Numbered from the stretch's first letter, positions 54,079 through 64,000 are shown. The stretch: DNA of 64,000 nucleotides from Corydoras sp. C115 (GCA_019802505.1 JAFMOC010000240.1:550492-614491); one strand, 5' to 3'. Translations and numbers: made by a program. The notes: a model not told the origin generated them from the sequence alone.

Positions 54079-54544
54079 GGTACCTGTGTCCGTGCGTTCA
54101 CTTGTATGGTAGGTTAGTGTCACTTGGGTGTACAGTGCAGTGTATATCACGGGTGGTCCTTTTGACTCGCCCCGCAGTTATGGTCTGCCTTCTGGTAAGC
54201 CTCTCTGGTCTTTTGGATTTATTTTGCTAGTAATTGTTTGTGATGTTACTTTGATGTGTTGTTTTGATGTGTTTTACCCCTAAAACACATCAAGTGTGAG
54301 ACACGCACAGCGCCCGCGATCGACACGATTTGTACTATATGCAGGATGGCGGGGATCCCGGGGGGGGGCCAGTGAATGGTGTACTGGAGGTGCTGACGCG
54401 GCCGGCCAGCCAGAGGGCACTCATCACACCCACATGCCAGTGGGTGCCAGCCAGCCTGGGCACACCAGCCTTTCCGAGCGTGCCATCCCTGCCACAGCAC
54501 CTCCAGCGTGCGTGCCCGCCGAGGTCTGTCCAGCGTGCGAGCCC

Positions 54545-54782
54545 GCAGAGGTACTCCACTATTGAAAAGTGGGCACTTGACTCGCTAAAGTACTATTTAT
54601 TTGGGACTGAATTCATTTTTGAAACTGACCACAGGACATTGCAATGGATCAGAAGAATAAAAGACACTAATGCAAGGATTACTCGCTGGTACTTATCAAT
54701 GCAGCCTTTTAAGTTTGACATTAGATACAGGAAAGGTACACAAAATGTCATTGCTGACTTTCTTTTTCGTCGGTGGGAGTAA
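54545..54782 (+). pseudogene. pol: Ty3/gypsy RNase H, directly upstream of an LTR
   Basis: The frame reads TIEKWALDSLKYYLFGTEFI, FETDHRTLQWIRRIKDTNAR and FDIRYRKGTQNVIADFL, ending in a stop. No integrase follows. The polypurine tract GGCGGGGG and an LTR-like TGTAATGAAG begin within 20 bases. That order, with pol ending in RNase H, is the one known for Gmr1-like elements, although an integrase deletion would look the same. Confidence 0.8.
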
Positions 54783-54797
54783 ACTTAAGGCGGGGGT

Positions 54798-55506
54798 GTG
54801 TAATGAAGTAGGGTACACTCCTACTCATTACTTAAAAGATGTATACTTACCCAGGTCTGTGGTGTTGTCCCATAAGTGGTAAAAGGGTAAGAAAATGGAA
54901 GCTTTTACTTACCTAGGACAACCCATCCTTGCAGAAGGAAAAGGGAGAGACTAAACTGTGTGTGACAGGTAGAAACATAGAGAAAATGGTCTTGTATTGT
55001 TGATTTTTAATTAAGATTAACAAAGTGAGTTTCCAGCTTAGTTTATTAAAGATGTTTGTACTTATTTTAAAGGGAGATTGGAAGCTTCATGACTCAGCTG
55101 TGTGGCTTTGCAGATGTTGGGTGGCAAGTACATGTCTTGTATATGCTATTGTGATATATGTAGCTAAAAGCACAGTTATTTAATTATTCTTATGCTTTAT
55201 AGAGCATCTGGGGATATCTGGAAGTACTATGAAGTGAGATTGAGCTGTGTATTTCACCTGTTACAGTTAACTGGTATGTATAATTGGAGGTACTTGGGCT
55301 TAGTGGGTCAGTGTTCATGTTGTGTGTGTGGCTAATTATCACTTGTGCTTTCTAGGTTTGTGCAGCCAGCAACAATAGCCACTGTTTTCTTTCCCATCTT
55401 TTCCTTTTATCTCTGCATTAGGCCTATATTCTTTTAAATGGTTAATAAAGTTGAATTTTAGCATTTTACTCAGACTTTTTGACCCAGGGTGGCCTTTATT
55501 ACTTCA
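54798..55506 (+). repeat. Candidate gypsy (Gmr1-like) LTR
   Basis: TGTAATGAAGTAGGG begins it after the polypurine tract; TTATTACTTCA is a plausible end. It contains AATAAA near 55445. There is no second copy to confirm the right boundary. Confidence 0.5.
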
Positions 55507-56109
55507 CCTCTCTGGTTAATCTGGTGCCTGGTAACTTAGAAAATAAATATTAGGATTGTCACCTTGAAAGGTAGTACATATTCAGCCTATTTAATTCGGT
55601 TTTACTTTCCTCCCATATTGGATTTTGCAGTGTCACGTTTGGTTTATCTTTATTTGATTAGGGTGGACTATTTGAAGTGTATTTACTTAATTGTCTCTTT
55701 TATTAACTTGTTTTGTGTGTATTTGAGTATGGGGGTTAACCCCAGGCTGACGTTGTGATTCTTTATCCTTCTGAATGTTTCCTTGATAACTACTGGTTTT
55801 ATAATTAATATAGGGCCAGATTTTTTACTATGGTGAAGTCATTTTATACCTGGGTTTGATATTGCTCTGATGTTTTAATCTGTTTCCTAATCCTTAATAA
55901 ATTTGTTAATATATCAGCCTCATAACGTTTCTGTGTGCCTTATTTAGATAATGTCTTGGGTTAGCTACTGAGTAGCGATTGAATAAGGTAACCAGGTAAC
56001 ATGTGGATAATAGAGGTATTAATTATGTCTTATACATTACTACATATACAACAATATGTACATAATATGCCTGCATATGTTGAAGTGGGAATTTGTTGTT
56101 TTGTTTTTT
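55507..56109. other. Unclassified AT-rich sequence
   Basis: No convincing ORF. AATAAA-type signals occur at about 55898; it could be more of the adjacent LTR element. Confidence 0.4.
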
Positions 56110-57490
56110 TGTCATGGTCGGTCATGGAGGGGCGGTGCCTCCAGGGGTAGCCCCGCCCCTCATTTAGTCTGTTTGCCATTAAGTATGCCTTGTCTCTGTC
56201 CACTATGTATGCCTCATTTAGTCTGTTTGTCTGGTTTAGTGTCATGTATTACCTTGTCTGTGTCATGTTGTGTGTATTCTTAGTTTTACTTAGTTATGTT
56301 CGTGTGTCATGTTTAATATCATGTATGCGTTGTAAGTGTCACCTGTTGTGTGTAGTTCTTAGTCATGTTATGTTATGATCACGTGTTGTGTTTAGGTTAC
56401 GTCATGCTTTGTCCTTGTCACCTGCTATGTGTAGTCTTAGTTTGCATTATCATGTGTTGTGTTGTGAGTTATGCTTTGTTATGGTCACGTGTTGTGTTTA
56501 GTTCTGTCATGTTTTGTTATGGTCACGTGCTGTCATGTCATGCTCGTTATTGTCACATGGTCACGGTTTGTTTTGGTCACATGGTGTGGGTTGGTCTCTG
56601 TGTTTACGCCCCTGTAATTATGCACACCTGGGTTCCTGATCACTGTTCCCTATTTAAGCAGCTCACTCCCGTCACTCCTGGCTAGTTGGTCTTGGTTTGT
56701 GCACCGACCCTTGTCACGCCTCGTCCACTCTGGCCCTCAACCCTAGTCACGCCTTGTACTTAGTCTCGCCTTGTTCCTAGTCATGCCTTGATCCTAGTCT
56801 CGCCCTGATCCTAGTTTCGTCCTGTTCTCGCTTCGTCCTAGTCTCGCCACGTCCTGATCTCCACGCCCTGTCTTTGTGTTGCACCTCGTCCAGTTCTCGT
56901 CTCGTCCTGCCGCACCTCGTCTCCTGTTGGTCTCTGTGTTCACGCCCCTGTAATTATGCACACCTGGGTTCCTGATCACTGTTCCTTATTTAAGCAGCTC
57001 ACTCCCGTCACTCCTGGCTAGATGGTCCTTGGTTTGTGCAACGACCCTTGTCACGCCTCGTCCACTCTGGCCCTCACCCCTAGTCACGCCTTGTACTTAG
57101 TCTCACCTTGTTCCTAGTCATGCCTTGTTCCTAGTCTCGCCCTGTTCCTAGTCTCGCCCTGATCCTAGTCTTGCCACGTCCTGGTCACCACGCCCTGTCC
57201 TTGTGCTGCACTCCGTCCTGGTCTCGTCTCGTCCTGTGTTCATGACTCTGTTCCAGTTTCTACGTCCCGCCTTGGTTCACCCGGTATTTAGCCACACTCC
57301 ACCCTGCTCGATGCTGCGGATGGGAACACGACCCCGCTGACGTCGCAGCCGCTCGTGTCTACCTGTTTATGTTACGTTTACCTGTGTGTGGCTAAATAAA
57401 CTTTGTCAACACCTAATCCCCGCCCCGACCTTGTCGTTCTGAGTAGCGGATCCACCCACGTCTCTCGGTTTGCCTTGGTAAACCGTAACA
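56110..57490 (+). mobile_element. Large solo LTR (1.38 kb) of a chromovirus, TSD TTTTT
   Basis: TGTCATGGTCGG to CCGTAACA, flanked by T runs. It resembles the LTR at 12728-13207 in GGTTGGTCTCTGTG and GAGTAGCGGATCC. Two features enlarge it: variants of ATGGTCACGTG repeated at 56300-56580, and a block of about 360 bp duplicated in tandem (about 56575-56930 and 56932-57240). Confidence 0.82.
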
Positions 57491-57850
57491 TTTTTTTTAT
57501 TTTTAACCATGTGTTAACCATACTATCACCTCTACATTTACCCCTTAAGGAGTATGGTATGAGCTGGGGGGAGGAGTTACTTAAATAGGGCTACTTTAGC
57601 CACAGTGGGGGAAGAGTGGTGCAGGTGATTGGAAGGAGACATTTGATTGCGCAGTTATTTGTCTATGTTCACTGTGTAAAGAGATTACAGTTTTTCCATG
57701 TACCTGCGTGACCACCTATAAATGTGTATAAAATAAATGATGACGGAAATCGAAGCAAACCTAATTTTCTATAAGTTTTGACTCTCACACTCGCCCTACG
57801 CTACCCATAGGGTGTTTTCCAACCTTTAAAAAGTTACTGGAGATACACTT
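57491..57850. other. Unclassified, LTR-like promoter features
   Basis: ACTTAAATAGGG and TAAAATAAATGATG recall LTR TATA and poly(A) signals, and CGCCCTACGCTACCC follows. I cannot assign it. Confidence 0.35.
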
Positions 57851-57864
57851 TATCACAGGCCCCA

Positions 57865-58543
57865 ATGGCACACGCCGCCGAGCCCGTCCACAAGGGGCCG
57901 CATGCCTCCATGCCCGTCCACAAGGGGTCGCACGCTGCTGAGCCCGTCCACAAGGGGACGCACGCCACCGAGCCCGTCCACAAGGGGGCGCACGCTGCTG
58001 AGCCCGTCCACAAAGGGCCGCACGCCGCCAAGCCCATGCTCAAGGGACTGCATGCCGCCAAGCCCGTCCTCAAGCGGCCGCACGCCGCCGAGACCGTCCA
58101 GGGGCCTGACCACGCAGCGAGAGAGTGTCCTCCACGTCTTGTCCACAGAGGGTGTCCACTTCGCCACGCAGCCAGAGGGCGTTCATCACCCCTCGTCCGC
58201 AGAGGGCGTCCACCTCGCCACGCAGCCAGAGGGCATCCACCAGACCACGCAGCCAGAGGGCGCCCACCGAACCACGCAGCCAGAGGGCATCCACCTCGCC
58301 ACGCAGCCAGAGGGCGTCCTCCACTCCTCGTCTCCAGAGGGCATTCACCTGAACACACAGCCAGAGGGCATCCACCTCGCCACGCAGCCAGAGGGCGTCC
58401 TCCATGCCTCGTCTGCAAGGGGCATCCACCGGACCGCACAGCCAGGGGGCATCCTCCATGCCTCGTCTGCAGAGGGTTTCCACCTCGTCATGCAGGCAGA
58501 GGCCGACCGCCTCGTCACACAGTTCTCCAGGTCAGGCCACTAG
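57865..58543 (+). pseudogene. Modular tandem-repeat protein, copy 3 (C-terminal modules)
   Basis: Eight 10-residue units (HAAEPVHKGP) occupy 57865-58110. From 58115 the frame of 57902-58543 carries about a dozen 9-residue half-units of the third class (TTQPEGVH, SSAEGVHL, ATQPEGIH), then a stop. All three forward frames are mostly open, but the TQPEG frame is the one shared with copies 1 and 2 and with 32605-32735. Confidence 0.6.
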
Positions 58544-58672
58544 AAGGCGCATGCCAAGACTGGCCCAAGGAAGGCCCTGTCGCGTCAGCGGAGGACCCCC
58601 CCGATTTCTTTTTTTTTTCTTGGTCGCGTCCCCCCACTGCATGACCATAGGGGCGGGGGTACTGTAACAGGT

Positions 58673-59018
58673 GCCTAGGTGTAACAGGTCCTAGGGCACC
58701 TGCTCCTTATTTTAGTTAATTAACCTTTGTTCACGTTCGGCATTTAAGTTAATTAACTCTTTCTGTTCATTGGTTTGCTTTGTGCATGTGGTTGGGTGTC
58801 TGTCTTTATTTCCAGTGTTCCCCTTCCTCCGTGCACGCTGCAGTTTTATGTCCGCTTGTGTTTTTGTACCTCCTGTGTTTATGGTGTCCCTACTCCTTTA
58901 AATAAAATTCTGTTGTTCCGTTACCTGTTGTGCCTGGCTCCCTTCAGCACATTAGAGCGCTTCAGCTCTGTGCGTCCTCTGCGCAGCCGTTCCTATCAAG
59001 GTAAGCGAGCGTGAAACA
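58673..59018 (+). repeat. Modular element 3' LTR
   Basis: 346 bp. It has AATAAA near 58901 (TTTAAATAAAATTC) and the near-palindrome around CAGGTG...CACCTG at its start. Confidence 0.88.
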
Positions 59019-59752
59019 AAACACATTAACAATATTACTAGAATTTCATTTTTTCACCTTCTTAACATATCGAAGTTCTCCCTCCAAAATGCAGAAAACC
59101 TAATTCATAATTCATAAATGATTATTGTAATTCACTTATGACAGGATGTTCTAATAAATCATTACATAAATTACGACTTGTGCAGAATTTTTTTCTAAAA
59201 CCAAAAGTTTTAACTAAAACCAGAAAGTTTGATAATATCAGTCCTGTGTTATCAAAATTACACTAGCTACCAGTTAAGTTTCATATTGAGTACAAAATTT
59301 TATTGATAACATAAAATTCTACATAATCAGGCTCCACAGTATCTGAATGAGCCTTTCAGTTCATGTTCGTGATTCTAAATCATTATTAATCTTTAAAATC
59401 AGATTAAAAACACATTTATTTAATTAATTCCCTTTGAATAAAGATGTAGATCTCAGGATTGGCTGTGTTGGGTTTGTAATCTGGGATCAGTGTGTGCTGT
59501 TGTTTTACCTCTTTAAGCACATCATTAATGGGGGTGTGGCACTGAAATGATGCTGTTCCAGGAAGCCCTCTCAACTATGTAGAGTTTGCAGTTGGTTGAC
59601 TAAATATTGTCAATCAATCTCAACACTAACTGTACATGGCTGTCCTACACTGTTGCTTCTGCCCGGCCACTCAAAAGTCCCCTACTGAGTCTTGGTCCTC
59701 CCAAGGTTTCTTCCTTAAAATAAAATAAAATAAAACAGGAAGTTTTCTTTAT
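59019..59752 (+). pseudogene. Old L2-like LINE, second part
   Basis: It resumes at CACATTAACAATATTACTAG, matching 49807 onward, with deletions and stops, and continues through the 3' UTR (CTGCCCGGCCACTCAAAAG). Confidence 0.85.
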
Positions 59753-60296
59753 CAGGTTAGCAAAAAGTCAAAGGCGAGCGGTAGGTGGTAACAGATACAG
59801 GAGGCAGAAGTCAAGGTAAGTGTTGTTTATTTACAGTGGCTTAATGATGAACGTAAGATAGGGTTTCACATGAGGTGGAGTACTGAACAGAAGACACAGG
59901 TCCAATAGGAGGGTATGGGCAGATTCACCAAGCAGGGCAACTGGAAGGCAAGAGGACACGGAGGTAAGTACGACCAGAGCAGGTGGAGACAGACAGACAG
60001 CCAACCTGAGTAAGGCTTCCACAGGTGGTTCCACAGCAGGTAGTGAGAGGTGTAAGAGGGAACTATGCAGGGAGAATCAAGAAGTCAATATAGCTCAGGT
60101 AAACCGAACTGCAATACTACTGGGAGAAACCAATGTCGGGTACAAGATGCTCCAGCGAACATTAGCTCTCCAATGCAGCACTTATAAAGCCATCAGGAAA
60201 TCAGCAGAATTAGTTACACCTGCTCTCAATTAGAGCTGCTGGCCAATTAGCAGACTGTAGGAGGAGCAGGTGATGTAGGAGGAGCAGGATGTCACA
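59753..60296 (-). mobile_element. Probable solo LTR in the old LINE
   Basis: The L2 3' UTR is interrupted between GAAGTTTTCTT and TTGCTCTTTGGG. The insert's minus strand starts TGTGACATCCTG, has a TTTATAAG TATA-like box and an AATAAA. The other end is degenerate (GCTAACC), so boundaries are approximate. Confidence 0.6.
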
Positions 60297-60335
60297 AGAT
60301 TGCTCTTTGGGGGTTTAAAGGCTTTTAACTCTGTA

Positions 60336-60670
60336 TTGGGTCTAACATACAGGATGTTGTCTTTGATTGTGTAATTAATGAGACAAGCTCTTTTTTAGAT
60401 ATGGGGTTAAAGGTATTTAACTCTTGTACTATATTATTTTCTCTACCACTAGATTTTTCAGAAATCATTGAGGGTTGATTATTGGTAACGCTACACGATG
60501 CATTAGAAGATTTAAGTCTTATGTTTTCAATTTTGTCACTAAAGAAATTCATGAAATCATTGCTGCTGAACTGTGAGTGAATCTGTGAATCTGATTCAGT
60601 AGCACGTCAAGTTAATTTGGCAATGGTACTAAAGAGGAATCTTTGGTTGTTTTTGTTGTTCTCTATTAAT
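60336..60670 (-). pseudogene. Inverted 5' segment of the same L2
   Basis: The minus strand reads ENNKNNQRFLFSTIAKLT, FFSDKIENIRLKSSNAS and FNPISKKELVSLITQSKTTS, the region before the RT core in this family. Confidence 0.85.
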
Positions 60671-61828
60671 TCAGTCGTTAATGACTTATTAAAGTCCTCT
60701 GATAATAACCAAATCTCTTTTCTTGTATTATTAGATCTTAGTGCAGCCTTTGACACTACAGACCATAACATCTTAGTTGATAGATTAGAAAACACTGTGG
60801 GCGTTACAGGACCTGCACTCCAGTGGTTTAAATCCTACCTGACAGATCGATATCAATTCACCTGTGTTAAGAACCAATATTCTGATCTTGCTAAAGTTAA
60901 ATATGGTGTCCCACAAGGGTCAGTTCTGGGTCCACTCCTATTTGCATTATATATGCTTCCATTGGGATCAATTATTCGTAAACATGGAATCAGTTTCCAC
61001 TCATATGCAGATGATACACAGTTATATGTTTCAGCTAACCCTAATGATGGTCGTTCAGTCAGTAAGCTCGAGGACTGCATCCAAGATATTAAAATATGGA
61101 TGTCAAAAAACTTCCTACTGCTAAATTCTGATAAAACAGAGTTTCTGATAGTTGGACCCAAGGACAAAATTAACAAAGCTTCTAACACTATGTTAAACCT
61201 TGATAACTCTTTAATTAGACCCAGTTCATCTGTAAATAATCTCGGTGTCATTATTGATTCAGATCTTTCCTTTACAAAGCACATTAGCAATATTACTAGA
61301 ATTGCATTTTTTCACCTTCGTAACATTTCGAAGCTACGAAATATCCTCTCCCTCCAAGATGCAGAAAAACTAATTCATGCTTATATTACCTCAAGGTTAG
61401 ATTATTGTAATTCACTTCTGACAGTATGTTCTAATAAATCATTACATAAATTACAACTTGTGCAAAATGCTACAGCTAGAGTTTTAACTAAAACCAGAAA
61501 GTTTAATCATATCAGTCCTGTGTTATCAAACTTGCACTGGCTACCAGTTAAGTTTCGTATTGAGTACAAAATTTTATTGATAACATATAAAATTCTACAT
61601 AATCAGGCTCCACAGTATCTGAGTGAGTTGATTCAATCATACAAGCCAACACGTGAGCTCCGATCTCAAGGTGCTGGTTTACTCTTAGCTCCTAGAATAA
61701 ATAAAATTACTGCTGGTAGAAGAGCGTTCTCCCACAAGGTTTCTCAACTTTGGAATAGCCTTCCAGTTACTGTTCGTGATTCTGAATCACTATTAAGCTT
61801 TAAAAATAAATTAAAAACATTTATTTAA
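60671..61828 (+). CDS. L2-like reverse transcriptase, partial, frame intact
   Basis: From SVVNDLLKSSDNNQIS the frame runs through LLDLSAAFDTTDHNIL, GVPQGSVLGPLLFALYMLP and SYADDTQLYVSAN to the C-terminal LHWLPVKFRIEYK block. It stops a few residues earlier than its sister at 50373. Upstream codons of the reading frame (60617-60670) are the inverted segment and not part of the protein. Confidence 0.9.
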   Translation, partial: SVVNDLLKSSDNNQISFLVLLDLSAAFDTTDHNILVDRLENTVGVTGPALQWFKSYLTDRYQFTCVKNQYSDLAKVKYGVPQGSVLGPLLFALYMLPLGSIIRKHGISFHSYADDTQLYVSANPNDGRSVSKLEDCIQDIKIWMSKNFLLLNSDKTEFLIVGPKDKINKASNTMLNLDNSLIRPSSSVNNLGVIIDSDLSFTKHISNITRIAFFHLRNISKLRNILSLQDAEKLIHAYITSRLDYCNSLLTVCSNKSLHKLQLVQNATARVLTKTRKFNHISPVLSNLHWLPVKFRIEYKILLITYKILHNQAPQYLSELIQSYKPTRELRSQGAGLLLAPRINKITAGRRAFSHKVSQLWNSLPVTVRDSESLLSFKNKLKTFI

Positions 61829-62534
61829 TCTTGCGTTTAATTAATCCCCTGTAGATAAAGATGTAGGTCTCAGACTTGGCTGTGTTGGGGGGTAATCTGT
61901 GATCAGTGTACGCTGGCGTTTCACCTCTTCACCCACCTCATCATTAATGGGGGGGTGTGGCGCTGAAATGATGCTGTTCCGGGGTGCCATCTCAACTATG
62001 TAGAGTCTGCAGTATCTGCCTCTTTTAGTTATGCTACTCTAGACAGTGTTGCCGGAGTCACATGCTGCACTGTGTCAATAAATTACTTATTAATTAAATG
62101 ACGTGCTTTATTATTAGCTCTAACTGCCTTCCTTGTCTGTTTCTTTTGAGGTGTCCCCCGGCTTCCTGAAAATCTTCATCCATGGCTCTGCTGACGAATA
62201 CTGGATGAATACTGGATGCCGAATACTGCAGGACGCCCCCTAATGGACTCACATATAGTTTTCCAGTTGTTAGTTTTTCCATTTGTTTAATATCTGTACA
62301 TAGCTGTCCTACACTGTTGTTGCTGCCTGGCCGCTCAAGGAGGATGAGTCCCCCACTGAGTCTTGGTTCTCCCAAGGTTTCTTCCTTAAATAACAACATA
62401 AAAGGGAGTTTTTTCTTGCCACTGTCGCTTCGGCTTGCTCTTTGGGGGTCTAAAGGCTTTTCATTCTGTAAAGCTGCTTTGTGACAATGTACTGTTGTAA
62501 AAAGCGCTATATAAATAAATTACAAATTACAAAA

Positions 62535-62595
62535 TTAAAGCTGCTTTGTAACAATGAACTGTTGTAAAAGCGCTATATAAATAAATTACTTGAAC
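62535..62595 (+). mobile_element. Old L2-like LINE, 3' terminus
   Basis: AAAGCTGCTTTGTAACAATG to GCGCTATATAAATAAATTAC plus a (TTGAAC)n tail, a second 3' end directly after the younger one. Confidence 0.85.
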
Positions 62596-62611
62596 TTGAA
62601 CTTAAACAGTA

Positions 62612-63107
62612 AAATATGGGCACGATGGCTTAGTGGTTCACATGTTCGCCTCTCAGCGTGATGATTCAGGTTCAAAATCCAACCTGGGTAGAGTTTCCAT
62701 GTTCTCCCTGTGTCCGTGTGGGTTTCCTCCAGGTTCCTCCTACAGTTGCCAAAACATGAATTTAAGGTAAATGAAATGCTCTAATTGTGCTTGTGTGTGT
62801 GAGTTAGTGTGTACCCAGTGATAGATTGGCACCCTGGAAACTGTCAGGAATTTTAAATTCCTTATACATTATGAGAATTCCAAGATGGCCGAAAGACAAA
62901 CAAAGGACCTTGGATTTCCCGCCACTAGGAAATACTGGGCTGGGATTGGCTGATTTAAAACCTAGGGCGGTAGTTTGTGATTGGCTTAAAGCAGGTAAGG
63001 GCTTTTTCAAAATCAAAAGAACCTAACAAAACTTTCTCCCCTGGATGGGCTTGCGGAAAATCCCCGTGACCCTAGTAGAGAATAAAGCGGAAGATAATGA
63101 ATGAAAA
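62612..63107 (+). mobile_element. tRNA-derived SINE, interrupted
   Basis: The head is at 62612 (GGGCACGATGGCTTAGTGG) and the 3' end at 63055-63107. A 187-bp insert (62842-63028) replaces part of the body. Confidence 0.85.
62842..63028. mobile_element. 187-bp TG...CA insert, possible small solo LTR
   Basis: TGTCAGGAATTTT to AACCTAACA, with AAAC on both sides (62838-62841, 63029-63032). It holds CAAGATGGCCG, which resembles a YY1 site, and two GATTGGCT (inverted CCAAT) boxes. Confidence 0.45.
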
Positions 63108-63109
63108 AA

Positions 63110-64000
63110 ATGTATTTAAGGAATTTGAAATTTTATTAGGCACATTTTATAATCTTTTACTGTTTATATAGATATTCAAATAAGCATTCAGCATGAAAAT
63201 GAAAATATGATTAAGATGTGACAAATAAATTTGAAGTAAATTAATTCATTATCTTCTGCTTTGCATTATCTAAATTAGGGTCGTGGCAGGGGTTCCCCAT
63301 GCCCATCCAGGGGAGAAAGTTTCAGGCGCTTTCAGGACAGGGCGCCAATCCATCGCTGGGCACACAATCACTCACACAGACACACTTTATATGGAGCAAT
63401 TTGGAGAACTGAATTGACTTGATCCATGTTTTTGGGAGGAAACCGGAGAACCTGGAGGAAACCCTCGGGGAGAACATGGAAACTCCACCCAGATGGGGAT
63501 TCGAACCGGGAATCCCTAGCGCTGAGAGGTGAACATGCCTCTAAGCTACCGTACCGCCACTAGACCACTAAGCTACCGTACCGCCACTAGAAGTAAATAA
63601 AAAGCAAAAATGAATAAAAAGACAAATTGAAGAATAGTGTTAAAAAAGCCTCCTCTTTTGGGATAAAATCACTTCACAGTGAGACTGTAGTCAAATAAGG
63701 TACAATATAAGAAGCAGATGAAGAAGCATAAAGAGCAGCGAAGTGCTGACTCAGCTGACACACAGCATTGGTTAATGAACGGACAAAAAATATTTTAAAT
63801 AATATTGACTTAATTTTAAAAATACAGAATAAAATGTGTTAGTTATACTTTTTTATCAAAAATGCTAAAGTTACTAATTAAATTTTTTAGAGAAATAAAC
63901 AATAATAATCGTGTTTGACTAACATGCAGTAACTGAACTAGATTAGAGAAAAGGCACTGGGTTTAAAACATCACTTATTTGAAGATCATCTCATTTAATT
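63110..64000 (-). repeat. Lectin 3' flank, copy D
   Basis: It aligns with 33440-33955 (TAATCTTTTACTGTTTATATA, inexact around it; TGTTTGACTAACATGCAGTA; GAAGATCATCTCATTTAATT) and is cut by the window end about 55 bases before the point where the lectin stop codon would fall. Confidence 0.85.
63245..63575 (-). mobile_element. tRNA-derived SINE, minus strand, inside lectin flank D
   Basis: TTCATTATCTTCTGCTTTGC to GAGAGGTGAACATGC with a duplicated CTAAGCTACCGTACCGCCAC (63540-63590). It is absent from the matching place in flank C at about 33545. Confidence 0.88.

Larger units (their letters stand above)
53364..59018 (+). mobile_element. Modular-protein LTR element, copy 3 (plus), invaded by other elements
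   Basis: The 3' LTR is 58673-59018 (TGTAACAGGTGCC to CGTGAAACA). The 5' LTR starts at 53364 but changes to unrelated sequence after about 53480. A 9-residue-module scrap (ACVPAEVCPACEPAEVLH) is at 54497-54552, and the 10- and 18-residue modules lie at 57865-58540, ahead of the polypurine tract. The DNA between (about 54555-57850) belongs to other elements. No clean TSD remains. Confidence 0.75.
60336..62534 (+). mobile_element. L2-like LINE with 5' inversion, inserted in the old LINE
   Basis: Positions 60671-62534 are sense L2 (near identical to 49200-51055). Positions 60336-60670 are the same family's more 5' sequence in reverse. It splits the old LINE's 3' UTR, which resumes at 62535. Confidence 0.9.

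Overview
This is repeat-dense vertebrate DNA, almost certainly from a teleost fish. Supporting signs are a tRNA-derived SINE with a perfect B box and a GAATGA tail present in about 20 copies, L2-like LINEs with the tail AAAAGCATCTGCTAAATGA or AAGCGCTATATAAATAAA, BEL/Pao and several Ty3/gypsy elements, hAT-like non-autonomous elements, and a fish-type C-type lectin gene with introns. There is no bacterial or viral gene organisation. I cannot name the species. | HOST GENES. The only convincing host gene is a C-type lectin-like gene on the minus strand (34014-37586): signal-peptide exon, two CTLD exons, a short exon and a terminal exon. All junctions keep the reading frame, but CTLD2 carries an in-frame TGA. 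The terminal exon of a second paralogue is at 189-245 (+). The sequence 3' of these exons recurs four times (246-1263 and 10336-11000 on +; 33440-34013 and 63110-64000 on -). This points to an expanded, partly inverted lectin cluster with another paralogue just past the right edge. | LAYOUT. 1-11 kb: lectin 3' end and flank, a BEL/Pao element with matched 571-bp LTRs and a 5-bp TSD, a truncated Mag-like gypsy, and a repeat built of palindromic hexamers holding an octamer/CRE cluster. 11-25 kb: gypsy remnants, then a five-level nest (SINE in SINE, LINE tail, 7.4-kb chromovirus, L2 LINE), then a flank duplicated again at 45.8-46.7 kb. 25.9-28 kb: a non-autonomous LTR element encoding a modular repeat protein. 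28-33 kb: hAT elements, a 12-bp minisatellite, SINEs and a second piece of the modular LTR family. 33.4-37.6 kb: lectin gene. 39.5-45.4 kb: tandem array of about 1.15-kb units, each headed by a tRNA-like sequence. 45.5-51 kb: solo LTR and a second modular LTR element with an L2 LINE inside one LTR. 51-53 kb: fragments. 53.4-59 kb: a plus-strand modular LTR element invaded by other elements (a Gmr1-like RNase H plus LTR, and a 1.38-kb solo LTR). 59-62.6 kb: an older L2 LINE broken by a solo LTR and by a younger L2 with a 5' inversion. 62.6-64 kb: SINEs and lectin flank. | The main novelty candidate is the modular LTR family (five copies or pieces here, both strands), with TG...CA LTRs of about 350 bp, 5-bp TSDs at two loci, a polypurine tract preceded by a conserved hairpin, and an ORF made of 9-, 10- and 18-residue repeats instead of a recognisable pol.
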